Source of the DNA: an uncultured Actinomycetes bacterium
Lineage (GTDB): Bacteria; Actinomycetota; Acidimicrobiia; Acidimicrobiales; SZUA-35
Length of the DNA: 32,642 nt
NCBI GenBank assembly: GCA_902826025.1
Contig: CADEDH010000074.1
Location: forward strand, 1 to 32,642
Direction of reading: 5' to 3'
How positions within the stretch are numbered: the first letter of the stretch is position 1; each line of letters begins with the position of its first letter. A model generated the notes under the pieces. The model saw nothing but the letters and a program-made list of their open reading frames with translations, searched no databases and was not told the DNA's origin. Shown one piece after another: positions 1 through 6,791 of this stretch. A program made the translations under genes and the position numbers.

Positions 1-450
1 GCCTCCGGGCTGGCCACCACCGAGCGCTTCGCCGGGCTCGACGAGTCGGGCAAGGTCGTGGCCCGCCGGTTCGACCGGGTGATGAGCCGGTTGCCAGCCA
101 ACGTCATGAGCTTCGAGTTCGGCGTGCACCCCAGCGTCGACGGCGACCCCGAGCGGGCCCGCTACCGATGGCGCCACCAGGGCAGCGAGGAGGCCGCCGG
201 CCTCCGCCGGCATGGCCTTCGGGCCCAGCTGGAGGCCGCCGGCTGGCATCTGGGCACCTTCGCCGACCTGAGGGCGGCCGAGCCGGTGCCCCCCGACCTG
301 ACGGCGGTGACAGCGGCAGTGGTGGCCGCCGGTCCGGTGCCGGCCGATCTGGTGGGGGGTGGCCGGACTGTGATCGATCTGCGGTCGTCGGAGCTGGTTC
401 CCCCGGCGCTGGTCCCGTCGGAGCCCGCCATCCCCCGGGCGGGGGCGTGA
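1..450 (+). CDS. 3' part of an unrecognised protein gene (5' end outside window)
   Basis: The frame is open from the first base and ends with TGA at 448-450, giving about 149 residues of a C-terminal part. A GTG at 58 could act as a start, but the frame stays open and protein-like upstream, so I treat the gene as truncated by the window edge. The first two thirds look like a folded domain (FDRVMSRLPANVMSFEFG, then a basic segment). The last third is a low-complexity stretch rich in Val, Pro, Ala and Asp with repeated 'VPxDL' and 'SELVPP' units. I do not recognise the family. Its stop overlaps the GTG start of the next gene (GTGA, 447-450), so the two are probably translationally coupled. Confidence 0.6.
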   Translation, partial: ASGLATTERFAGLDESGKVVARRFDRVMSRLPANVMSFEFGVHPSVDGDPERARYRWRHQGSEEAAGLRRHGLRAQLEAAGWHLGTFADLRAAEPVPPDLTAVTAAVVAAGPVPADLVGGGRTVIDLRSSELVPPALVPSEPAIPRAGA

Positions 451-1190
451 GCCTCCACCCGGAGCTGGTACGGGCCATGGCCGGCCTGCCCCGGGGGGTG
501 CGGTGGCACATGGCCGGACGGGCCAGGTCGTTTCCGCTCCAGGCCTTGTGCGCCGAGGTGCCAGCCGAGGGCCGCGTGCTGGAGATCGGGTGCGGGCACG
601 CGCTGGTGTCGGCCAGCCTGGCCCTCCAGTCGGCCGGGCGTCAGGTGGTGGGGTACGACATCGACGCCGCCAAGATCCGTTCGGCCGAGCAGGTGGCGGA
701 GGCCGTGACCGCCGCTGGCGGCAACCTGGCCGTGAGCGTGAGCACGGGCGGAGACGGTGATTCGCCGGTGCCGGCCGGGCCGTGGGATGCAGTGGTGATC
801 GCCGATGTGCTCTACCTGCTCTCCCCGGCCGACCAGGAGGCGATCCTCACGGCGTCGGCGGCGGAACTGGCCCCCGGCGGGGTGCTGGTGCTCAAGGAAC
901 TCGACGACCACCCGGCCCCCAAGGTGGCGTTCGCCCGGGCCGAGGAGGTTCTGGCCACCCGGGTGTTGCGGATCACGGCCGGTTCCCACCTCCACTGGCG
1001 CTCGGCCGACGACTGGGCAACCGTGCTGGAGCGGGCCGGGTTGAAGGTTTCCGTACGCCGGGTGCACCGGGGCTACCCCTATCCCCATGCCCTCATCGTG
1101 GGCCGCCGCCCCGGAATCGTGGAGTCAGGCCAGCGGGCTGCTGTCGAGCCGGTCCCGGGCCGTGGTGAACCAGTCGACGGCGACGGCTAG
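447..1190 (+). CDS. Class I SAM-dependent methyltransferase
   Basis: A 247-residue protein. The GTG at 447 overlaps the preceding stop and is preferred; an in-frame ATG at 477 is the alternative. The SAM-binding Rossmann fold is visible: motif I VLEIGCGHA (residues 44-52), the acidic residue ending the next strand in GYDID (69-73), and a motif IV-like WDAVVIADVLYLL (about 113-125) before a PGG turn. This supports transfer of a methyl group from SAM; the acceptor is unknown. The catalytic domain seems to end near the strand HALIVGRRP. A further 25 or so residues of low-complexity sequence run 66 bp into the oppositely oriented gene at 1125-1940, as if an older stop had been lost. Confidence 0.75.
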   Translation: MSLHPELVRAMAGLPRGVRWHMAGRARSFPLQALCAEVPAEGRVLEIGCGHALVSASLALQSAGRQVVGYDIDAAKIRSAEQVAEAVTAAGGNLAVSVSTGGDGDSPVPAGPWDAVVIADVLYLLSPADQEAILTASAAELAPGGVLVLKELDDHPAPKVAFARAEEVLATRVLRITAGSHLHWRSADDWATVLERAGLKVSVRRVHRGYPYPHALIVGRRPGIVESGQRAAVEPVPGRGEPVDGDG

Positions 1191-1940
1191 CGGGTCGGCC
1201 CCGAGCGGGAAGCGGTCGAGCGGGAGGATGCTCCCGGTGAACGACGGCGCGTTCCACGGCCCGCCCCCATCGGCCCCCGAGCGGCGGTCGAGCGCCAGCC
1301 GCTCGGGATACCAGACCGACACGTACAGGTAGGGGCCGCCGGTGGCCGGGTCGCCGGGTGAGGCGCCGTAGCTCGCCCGATGGTCGCCGTCGCCGGCCTC
1401 GATGGCCGGATCGAAGTGGCCGGGCCACAGCTGAGGCGGCGTGGGCTCCCTGGTGGCGGGGTCGGTACGCAGGGCCTCCAGCGCGGCGAAGGCCAGGGCG
1501 AACCAGGCGCCGAGGAAGTCGGCGGCCACCGGATCCGGCGCCAGCGCCTCGTGGGGGTCGCCGACGGCCGGGGTGTCGGGTTCGGCCGTCACGTCGTGGA
1601 CGATCGTGGTGCCGAGAAAGGAAGCGGCGTCGGCCAGGGTGGTGATCGGGGCGGTGCGGGCCTCGCCCTCGGCTCCGCCCCGCTGGTCGACCAGCAGCGT
1701 GCCTGCCACCCGGATCTGGCGGTCGGTTCCGGCCGGATCGGTGGGATCGGGAAACGGTGGAGTGCCGAAACCGCCCGGTGTCGAGCGCAGGCCGAACCGG
1801 CCGGTGGCGGCGTGCCGGGTGGGGGCGATCACGTAGGCGGCGAGGCGGTGGAGCGCGATCCGGGTTGCCGCCAGCACCTCGGGATCGGGGGCCGTCGATA
1901 GCCGGTGGGGGGTGCCGGTCTGCTGCTCGTCCATGGCCAT
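1125..1940 (-). CDS. Conserved hypothetical protein, 271 aa
   Basis: No domain I can name. The protein has no signal peptide or membrane span. Its N-terminal part carries the motif GRFGLRSTPGGFGTPPF followed by RVAGTLLVDQ, a pattern I associate with uncharacterised actinobacterial proteins, and the middle is acidic. Two closely spaced ATGs (1938-1940 and 1932-1934) compete as starts. A good Shine-Dalgarno sequence, GGAGGA, sits 3 nt before the first, so the longer form is given. The 3' end overlaps the methyltransferase gene by 66 bp in convergent orientation. The 94 nt upstream to the P450 gene probably hold its promoter, which I cannot place confidently. Confidence 0.6.
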   Translation of the reverse strand: MAMDEQQTGTPHRLSTAPDPEVLAATRIALHRLAAYVIAPTRHAATGRFGLRSTPGGFGTPPFPDPTDPAGTDRQIRVAGTLLVDQRGGAEGEARTAPITTLADAASFLGTTIVHDVTAEPDTPAVGDPHEALAPDPVAADFLGAWFALAFAALEALRTDPATREPTPPQLWPGHFDPAIEAGDGDHRASYGASPGDPATGGPYLYVSVWYPERLALDRRSGADGGGPWNAPSFTGSILPLDRFPLGADPLAVAVDWFTTARDRLDSSPLA

Positions 1941-2034
1941 GGGTCCTCCGGGCGTGGGGCGCTGGCGCCCGTCGATCTGCGGTGTAGTACCCCGAACCGG
2001 CCGACCGTTACATCCCGGGGGTCGTGAACACGGC

Positions 2035-3297
2035 TCAGGCGGCGACGGGATGGCGGCCGCCGGCGGCCGAGGCGGCGGTGAGGGCCACCGGCAACGAGGC
2101 CAGGCCCCGGAACACCGGGTTGGCCGACCGCTGAGGGGTGCCGGTGAGCTGGATGGCCGATGTGCGCCTGAGCAGGGTCTCCACCGCCACCCGGGCGGTC
2201 AGCCGGGCCAGCGGCGCCCCCAGGCAGGCGTGGGCGCCGTGGCCGAAGCTCACGTGATCGCCGGCGGTGGCCCGGGTGGGGTCGAACACGTCGGGCTGGT
2301 CGAACCGGCTCTCGTCGCGCCCGGCCGACCCGAACAAACCCCACACCGCGCTGTTGGCCGGGATGACCACGTCGCGGAACCGCACCGAGCCGGTGGTCCA
2401 GCGGAACAGGCCCTGCACCGGCGGGTCGAACCGGAGCGTCTCGTCGACCGCGGCCGGGATGAGGGTGGGGGTGGCACGAAGGGTGTCGAGCCAGTGGGGC
2501 CGCTGGAGCAGCGCCAGGAACAGGTTCGACAGCAGGCTGGCCGTGGTCTCGTGCCCGGCGGCGAGCAAAAGGGTGGCGAAACCGACCAGATCGTCTTCGT
2601 CGAGCTCGTCGCCCAGGATGCGGGCGCCGTGGATGAGGCGGCCCAGGAGGTCGTCACCCGGTTGGCCGACCCGCTCGGCCACCACCTGGCTGACGTGGGC
2701 CTGTACCTCGGCCCGGGCCCGTTGGCCGGCCGCCGGGTCCACCGGCGGGCCCGGCTGGCGGCCGGGGCGGGCGCTGCGCAGATCGGTGGTCCAACGGCGG
2801 ACGTCGTCGACGCGGTCGCCGGGCACGTCGAGCAGCCGTGCGATCACCGCCATCGGCAGCAGCTCGGCCAGGTGCCGGGCCAGGTCCTGACTCCCGGGCG
2901 GCCGGGCCAGCAGGCCGTCGATCAGGAGGGAGCAGAGCTGGCGGACCTCGGGCTCCAGATCGGCCACGGCCGGCGGAGTGAAGGCGGGAGCCAGGAGGCG
3001 ACGGAGCCGGGTGTGGACGGGCGGGTCGAGCACCACCAGCGAGCGGCCGGCACCAGGTCCGGCCCCGCCCAGGAAGCGGGGGTAGGCGACCCCCATGCCC
3101 CGGACCGACGAGAAGGCTGCCGGGTCCCGCCAGGCCCGCACCACGTCGTCGTAGCGGGCGAGCATCCAGACGTCGTGGTCTTCGAGGTAGGCCACGGGGG
3201 CCAGCCGCCGGAGCTGGGCGTAGATGGGGTAGGGGTCATCGAGGGCCGCCGGTCCGAACGGGTCGAACTGGTCGGCCGACACCGCCGGAGTCGCCAT
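2035..3297 (-). CDS. Cytochrome P450
   Basis: A 420-residue soluble bacterial P450 of usual length. The I-helix oxygen-activation motif AGHETT is at 247-252, the K-helix ExxR is ETLR at 286-289, and the haem-binding loop FGHGAHACLG is at 351-360 with Cys358 as thiolate ligand. The N-terminus has the common FDPFGP...DPYPIYAQLR pattern and no membrane anchor. It would hydroxylate or epoxidise a small hydrophobic molecule using electrons from a ferredoxin; no ferredoxin or reductase gene lies nearby. The ATG at 3297 has no good Shine-Dalgarno, but a TACGTT hexamer lies 8 nt upstream, so the message may be almost leaderless. The LLM oxidoreductase gene lies upstream on the same strand, 115 nt away. 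Substrate unknown. Confidence 0.93.
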   Translation of the reverse strand: MATPAVSADQFDPFGPAALDDPYPIYAQLRRLAPVAYLEDHDVWMLARYDDVVRAWRDPAAFSSVRGMGVAYPRFLGGAGPGAGRSLVVLDPPVHTRLRRLLAPAFTPPAVADLEPEVRQLCSLLIDGLLARPPGSQDLARHLAELLPMAVIARLLDVPGDRVDDVRRWTTDLRSARPGRQPGPPVDPAAGQRARAEVQAHVSQVVAERVGQPGDDLLGRLIHGARILGDELDEDDLVGFATLLLAAGHETTASLLSNLFLALLQRPHWLDTLRATPTLIPAAVDETLRFDPPVQGLFRWTTGSVRFRDVVIPANSAVWGLFGSAGRDESRFDQPDVFDPTRATAGDHVSFGHGAHACLGAPLARLTARVAVETLLRRTSAIQLTGTPQRSANPVFRGLASLPVALTAASAAGGRHPVAA

Positions 3298-3305
3298 GGG
3301 CGAGG

Positions 3306-3311
3306 AACGTA
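3306..3311 (-). promoter_or_regulatory. Putative -10 box of the P450 gene
   Basis: TACGTT on the minus strand fits TANNNT and ends 8 nt before the P450 ATG, predicting a leader of 0-2 nt. No convincing -35 box is seen. Confidence 0.4.
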
Positions 3312-3357
3312 GTTGGCGCCGTGCGCGCGGTCCGTGATGGTTCGTGGCGTTGGTCTG

Positions 3358-3376
3358 GGCAATACTGCCTATTAGG
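3358..3376. promoter_or_regulatory. Operator-like palindromes upstream of the P450 gene
   Basis: This local low-GC island between the LLM and P450 genes holds GGCAATACTGCC (3358-3369, half-sites GGCA/TGCC) overlapping the perfect palindrome CCTATTAGG (3368-3376). Another CCTAG follows at about 3385. Position and symmetry suggest a regulator site for the P450 gene; no cognate regulator is adjacent. Confidence 0.3.
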
Positions 3377-3412
3377 ATCTGACGCCTAGCGCAGCGCCCC
3401 AGCGGCGGCCTG

Positions 3413-4327
3413 TCAGTCCGGGGCCAGAGACTCGAGCACCCGCTCGGCGGCGGCGTCCAGGGTCTCGTCGCCCACGGGGAGTGGTGCCACGTCGACGTGG
3501 CTGAGGCCGGTGGCGGCCAATCGGTTCAGGCCGTCCCGGCAGTGATCGGCCGGGCCGGCCAGCACGATGGCGTCGAGCAGGTCGTCGCTGATGTTGTCGG
3601 GCCCGGCCCCGGCGAACCCGCTGGCCTCGAACATCGTCTGGTAATGGGGGAGCGTGAGGTAGAAGGAGAGGAAGCGCCGGGCGGCGGCCCGGGCGGCGTC
3701 GGCATCGGAGTGGAGAAACGTCGGCAACAGGAGCGACCGCTCCAGGGAGTCGGCCGGCCTGGCTCGGCCAGCATCGGCCGCCGCACCGTCGAAGCGGGCC
3801 AGCGCGGCGGCGATCCGCTCGGTCGTGGCCAGGTAGAGCATCACCCCGTCGGCCCCGGCGCCGGCGGCCTCGGCGGTGGCCAGTGACACCGCGGCCCACA
3901 CCACCGGCACGGGATGGCGGCACGGCTCGATCGAGCCGGGGGTGCCGGCGAGGACCCGGTGCACGGCGTCGGTCGCCTCCACCAGGGACGGCACCGCACC
4001 CCGCCAGGTGAGCCCCAGCCGTTCGACTCCGGCCCGGTTGTTCGGGCCCAGCCCCAGCACGAAGCGGCCCCCCGAGGCCTCAGCGGCCACGGCGGTGGCC
4101 AGACCCAGCATCTGGGGGGAGCGGAGGTAGACATTGGCGATGCCGGTGCCGACACCGATCCGCTCGGTGGCGGCCCCTATGGCGGCGCACTGGGCCACCG
4201 AGTCGTTGGTGTGTACCCGTTCCACCAGCATGAAGCGGTGGAAGCCGGCCGTCTCCACCCGTTGGGCCAGGGCGATGGTGTCGGCGGTGCCCATGCCGGT
4301 GCCGAACGACGAGATTCCGAGGAGCAT
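3413..4327 (-). CDS. LLM-class (luciferase-like) flavin/F420-dependent oxidoreductase
   Basis: A 304-residue single-domain protein of the bacterial luciferase superfamily. The N-terminus MLLGISSFG is strand 1 of the TIM barrel. Further family signs are TERIGVGTGIANVYLRSP and the glycine-rich GGRFVLGLGPNN turn. Length and motifs resemble actinobacterial F420-dependent members; F420 rather than FMN is inference. It would catalyse hydride transfer to or from an unknown substrate in the cytoplasm. The ATG at 4327 is preferred because a -10-like TACCGT ends exactly 6 nt upstream, which suggests leaderless translation. The P450 gene lies downstream on the same strand, so shared metabolism is possible. 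Confidence 0.85.
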   Translation of the reverse strand: MLLGISSFGTGMGTADTIALAQRVETAGFHRFMLVERVHTNDSVAQCAAIGAATERIGVGTGIANVYLRSPQMLGLATAVAAEASGGRFVLGLGPNNRAGVERLGLTWRGAVPSLVEATDAVHRVLAGTPGSIEPCRHPVPVVWAAVSLATAEAAGAGADGVMLYLATTERIAAALARFDGAAADAGRARPADSLERSLLLPTFLHSDADAARAAARRFLSFYLTLPHYQTMFEASGFAGAGPDNISDDLLDAIVLAGPADHCRDGLNRLAATGLSHVDVAPLPVGDETLDAAAERVLESLAPD

Positions 4328-4333
4328 GGCCCG

Positions 4334-4339
4334 ACGGTA
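4334..4339 (-). promoter_or_regulatory. Putative -10 box, leaderless start of LLM gene
   Basis: TACCGT (minus strand) is separated from the ATG at 4327 by 6 nt. Transcription starting 7 nt after the box would begin at the A of the ATG. Confidence 0.5.
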
Positions 4340-4358
4340 GGCGAAACGCCGACGGGAA

Positions 4359-4820
4359 TCAGGTGGCGGTGGGCTCGGGCGGGTCGAAGCGGTGGCGGAA
4401 GGTGAAGGCGTGGGCGGTGGGCCCGTGGAGGCGGAGGTGGTCGAGACGAGCCACGGCTTCGGCCTCGGTCGGTCGGTGCCCGGCCGGCACCCACCACAGG
4501 GCGAGGATCATCTCGCTCATCCGCTCGAACCATTCGGCCCGGCGGCGAAGGAAGCCGGTGTGGTCGCTGCGGTACACGTACTCGGCCAGGGCGTCGATGG
4601 AGGCCTAGGTGGACAGGTTGATCAGGATCGAGTCGTCCTCGTAGGGGCGCAGGGCCGTGGCGTTGCCCTCCTCGGTCTGGAGCCGCCAGACGAAGCCGGG
4701 GCTGCGCTCGGCCAGGGCGTTGATCTCGTCGAGGCCGTTCATGAACTCGGCGACCAGGGGGTCATCGGTGGGGGCCCGCAGGCGACCGATGTTCACCTGG
4801 GCGAGGTCGAAGGCGGCCAT
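4359..4820 (-). pseudogene. DUF3291-like gene interrupted by one in-frame TAG
   Basis: Two open segments in the same frame, 4820-4605 and 4604-4359, together encode a DUF3291-like protein of about 153 residues. The N-terminal part has LAQVNIGRLRAP and SPGFVWRLQTEEGNAT; the C-terminal part has RRRAEWFERM, LWWVPAGH and LDHLRLHGPTAHAFTFR. They are split only by TAG (complement of CTA at 4605-4607) where the family normally has Trp in NLS(V/T)W. A single base change, TGG to TAG, explains it, with no other damage visible. The options are a recent nonsense mutation, a sequencing or strain polymorphism, or readthrough. A leaderless-type promoter remains intact upstream. The function of the family is not known to me beyond a likely dimeric alpha/beta-barrel fold. 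Confidence 0.85.
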
Positions 4821-4826
4821 CGGGCC

Positions 4827-4832
4827 ACGGTA
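4827..4832 (-). promoter_or_regulatory. Putative -10 box of the DUF3291-like gene
   Basis: TACCGT (minus strand) ends 6 nt before the ATG at 4820, the same hexamer and spacing as at 4334-4339. It lies about 40 bp from the TetR-type operator, which could affect both directions. Confidence 0.5.
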
Positions 4833-4845
4833 CCGGGCGGGGCCG

Positions 4846-4851
4846 TTGACA
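4846..4851 (+). promoter_or_regulatory. Consensus -35 box of the thiolase-TetR operon
   Basis: TTGACA, a perfect -35 hexamer. A 17-18 nt spacer places the -10 (GAAACT or AAACTA, weak) at 4869-4875, running into the operator at 4871. A bound repressor would therefore cover the -10 and start point. Confidence 0.5.
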
Positions 4852-4870
4852 GCGGGACGTCCGGCGATGA

Positions 4871-4892
4871 AACTAACGAACGATCGTTAGTT
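4871..4892. promoter_or_regulatory. TetR-type operator, 9-bp perfect arms
   Basis: The arms AACTAACGA and TCGTTAGTT are exact reverse complements separated by ACGA, giving a 22-bp palindrome typical of TetR-family operators. It sits just after a consensus -35 and about 28 nt before the thiolase ATG. The TetR gene is the second gene of the same operon, so autoregulation is the simplest reading. Confidence 0.75.
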
Positions 4893-4920
4893 CCAGACGA
4901 ACCCGGAAGAGGGGCCCGCC

Positions 4921-6108
4921 ATGCAGTACGAGAACGTCGCCATCCCGCTCGGGTTCGCCTGGTCGTCTCCCTTCGTGCGGTGGCAGGGGTCGCTGGCCGA
5001 GGTGCCGAGCACCGAGCTGGCGGCCGCCGTGACCACCCGGGCCCTGGCCGACCGCCACCTCGATCCCGACGAGCTGGGCGGTCTGGTGCTGGGCTGGTCG
5101 GTGCCCCAGATCGACATCTTCTACGGGGCCCCCACCCTGGCCGGCCGCATCGGCGCGCCGGGGATCACCGGCCCCATGATCAGCCAGGCCTGCGCCACCT
5201 CGGTGGCCTCCATCCACGCCGCCGCCGGTTCCGTGCAGGGCGGAGCCGGCACCCAGCTGGTGGTGGCCACCGATCGCACGTCGAACGGACCGCTGCTGGT
5301 GCAGCCCAGCCCGTCGGCCCCCGGCGGCACACCCCGGGTGCAGGCCTGGGTCACCGAGTCGTTCGCCTGCGACCCCTGGGCCGGCACATCGATGCTGGTC
5401 ACGGCGGAGAACGTGGCCCGGGAGCTGGGCGCCACCCGGGCTCAGGCCGACGAGGTGGCGGTGCTGCGCAGCGAGCAGTACGCCAAGGCCCAGGCGGGCG
5501 ACATTCCCCGCCGCTACCTGGTGCCGGTCGAGATCCCCCAGGGCCGCCGCACCCTCACCGTGGCCGGCGACGAGGGCGTGCGCCCCCTCACCGCCGAGGT
5601 GGCCCCCACCCTGCCCACGGTCGAGCCCGACGGGGTGCACACCTACGGCTCCCAGACGCACCCGGCCGACGGTGCCGCCGGGTGCATCGTCACCACCCGG
5701 GAACGGGCGGCCGAGCTGGCCGGCGGGGCCGGGGTGGCCGAGATCCTGGCCACCGGGTTCGCCCGGGTGGGTAAGAGCCGCATGCCCCAGGCCCCGGTGC
5801 CGGCCGCCTACCAGGCGCTGGCCGACGCCCGCCTCACCTTCGACGACGTCCACGCCGTCACCACCCACAACCCGTTCGCCGTCAACGACCTGTGGTTCTC
5901 GGCTCAGACCGGCTACCCGCTGGAGCGGATGAACGCCTACGGCTGCAGCCTCGTGTTCGGGCACCCCCAGGCCCCCACCGGGATGCGGTCGATCGCTGAG
6001 CTGATCGTGGAGCTGACCGAGCGGGGCGGCGGGATCGGGCTGTTCAGCGGGTGCGCCGCCGGCGACACGGCCGCCGCTCTGGTGGTGCGCGTCACCGACG
6101 GTCGGTAG
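4921..6108 (+). CDS. Thiolase-family protein (acetyl-CoA acetyltransferase-like)
   Basis: A 395-residue thiolase-fold protein. The nucleophilic cysteine is in QACATS (Cys91), the C-terminal histidine in VFGHPQAPTG (His348), and the second cysteine in SGCAAGD (Cys378). The usual NEAFA box is replaced by HNPFAVND (His316), marking a divergent subgroup, so the substrate is probably not simple acetoacetyl-CoA. Cleavage of a 3-ketoacyl-CoA with CoASH is the expected reaction; condensation is possible. The ATG at 4921 has an AGAGG Shine-Dalgarno. The gene is led by a TTGACA box and a TetR-type operator and followed 4 nt later by the TetR gene, so it is probably induced by its pathway's acyl-CoA intermediate. 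Confidence 0.88.
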   Translation: MQYENVAIPLGFAWSSPFVRWQGSLAEVPSTELAAAVTTRALADRHLDPDELGGLVLGWSVPQIDIFYGAPTLAGRIGAPGITGPMISQACATSVASIHAAAGSVQGGAGTQLVVATDRTSNGPLLVQPSPSAPGGTPRVQAWVTESFACDPWAGTSMLVTAENVARELGATRAQADEVAVLRSEQYAKAQAGDIPRRYLVPVEIPQGRRTLTVAGDEGVRPLTAEVAPTLPTVEPDGVHTYGSQTHPADGAAGCIVTTRERAAELAGGAGVAEILATGFARVGKSRMPQAPVPAAYQALADARLTFDDVHAVTTHNPFAVNDLWFSAQTGYPLERMNAYGCSLVFGHPQAPTGMRSIAELIVELTERGGGIGLFSGCAAGDTAAALVVRVTDGR

Positions 6109-6112
6109 GCCG

Positions 6113-6700
6113 ATGACGGCCCGACCCGGCGTCACGCCGGCCGCGGTGCGAGACGCCGCCCTCACCCTGTTCGCCGAGCGGGGCTACCACGGCACGGCGC
6201 TCAGCGAGGTGGCGGGGCTCCTGGAGATCCGCACCCCCAGCCTCTACAACCACATCACGTCCAAGCAGGAGCTGCTGGCCCAGATCGTGCTGCCCCTCAG
6301 CCAGGAGGTGCTCGACGACCTGGCCGCCGCCACCGACGGGGTGGAGCCGGTGGCGGAACGGCTGCGGGCGGCGGTGCGGGTCTACGCCCACCGTCACGCC
6401 GTGCAGCGGCGGGAGGCCCTCGTGCTCAACACCGACGTGGCCGCCCTCGACGAGCCCTGGCGGTCCCGGGTGCTCGCTCTCCGCCGCCGTCACGAGCGGG
6501 CGATCCGGGATCTGATCGTCGAAGGGGTGGAGGCCGGCGTGTTCGCTGTCGACCATCCGGCGCTGGCGTCGTTCGGCATCCTCGAGATGTGCGTGGCCAT
6601 CGCTCGGTGGTTCAGCCCCGACGGGCCCCTGTCGCCGGCCGAGACGGCCGACGCCCACGCCACCTTCGCCCTCCGCATGGTCGGCTTCCGCCAGTCGTGA
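6113..6700 (+). CDS. TetR/AcrR-family transcriptional regulator
   Basis: A 195-residue one-component repressor. The N-terminal DNA-binding domain is clear: AALTLFAERGYHGTALSEVA (residues 15-34) and the recognition helix in TPSLYNHITSKQELL (41-55). The C-terminal ligand domain is helical and resembles regulators of lipid or steroid catabolism, which often bind acyl-CoA esters. The gene starts 4 nt after the thiolase stop, so the two are co-transcribed. The palindrome at 4871-4892 is the likely operator, giving negative autoregulation. Ligand unknown. Confidence 0.92.
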   Translation: MTARPGVTPAAVRDAALTLFAERGYHGTALSEVAGLLEIRTPSLYNHITSKQELLAQIVLPLSQEVLDDLAAATDGVEPVAERLRAAVRVYAHRHAVQRREALVLNTDVAALDEPWRSRVLALRRRHERAIRDLIVEGVEAGVFAVDHPALASFGILEMCVAIARWFSPDGPLSPAETADAHATFALRMVGFRQS

Positions 6701-6717
6701 TGCCCTCCGCCGTTCTA

Positions 6718-6754
6718 GCGCGTCGAAGTAGCGCTGAGCGCTGTTTGGACGCGC
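6718..6754. repeat. Imperfect inverted repeat (hairpin) upstream of the SDR operon
   Basis: Outer arms GCGCGTC (6718-6724) and GACGCGC (6748-6754) are perfect. A 5x5 internal loop follows, then inner arms AGCGC and GCGCT around a TGA triloop. It lies between the TetR stop and the SDR promoter. It could be the terminator of the thiolase-TetR operon (no T tract) or an operator. Confidence 0.55.
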
Positions 6755-6779
6755 AATTTCGCCAGGGCCCGACCGGGCT

Positions 6780-6785
6780 TAGGAT
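6780..6785 (+). promoter_or_regulatory. Putative -10 box, leaderless start of the SDR operon
   Basis: TAGGAT ends 6 nt before the GTG at 6792; a transcript starting 7 nt after the box begins at that GTG. No clear -35 box is seen. Confidence 0.55.
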
Positions 6786-6791
6786 GCGCCG

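Noticed and set aside
162..1088. Long minus-strand open frame (308 codons) opposite the methyltransferase gene
   Set aside because: The translation is rich in Gly, His, Arg and Pro with no family motif; this is what the complement of a GC-biased gene gives. The plus strand has clear SAM-binding motifs.
1912..3312. Plus-strand open frame of 466 codons across the P450 gene
   Set aside because: It is the antisense of a gene with all P450 signatures; the translation has no recognisable motif.
4873..6165. Minus-strand open frame of 430 codons opposite the thiolase
   Set aside because: Gly/His/Asp-rich antisense of a clear thiolase gene.
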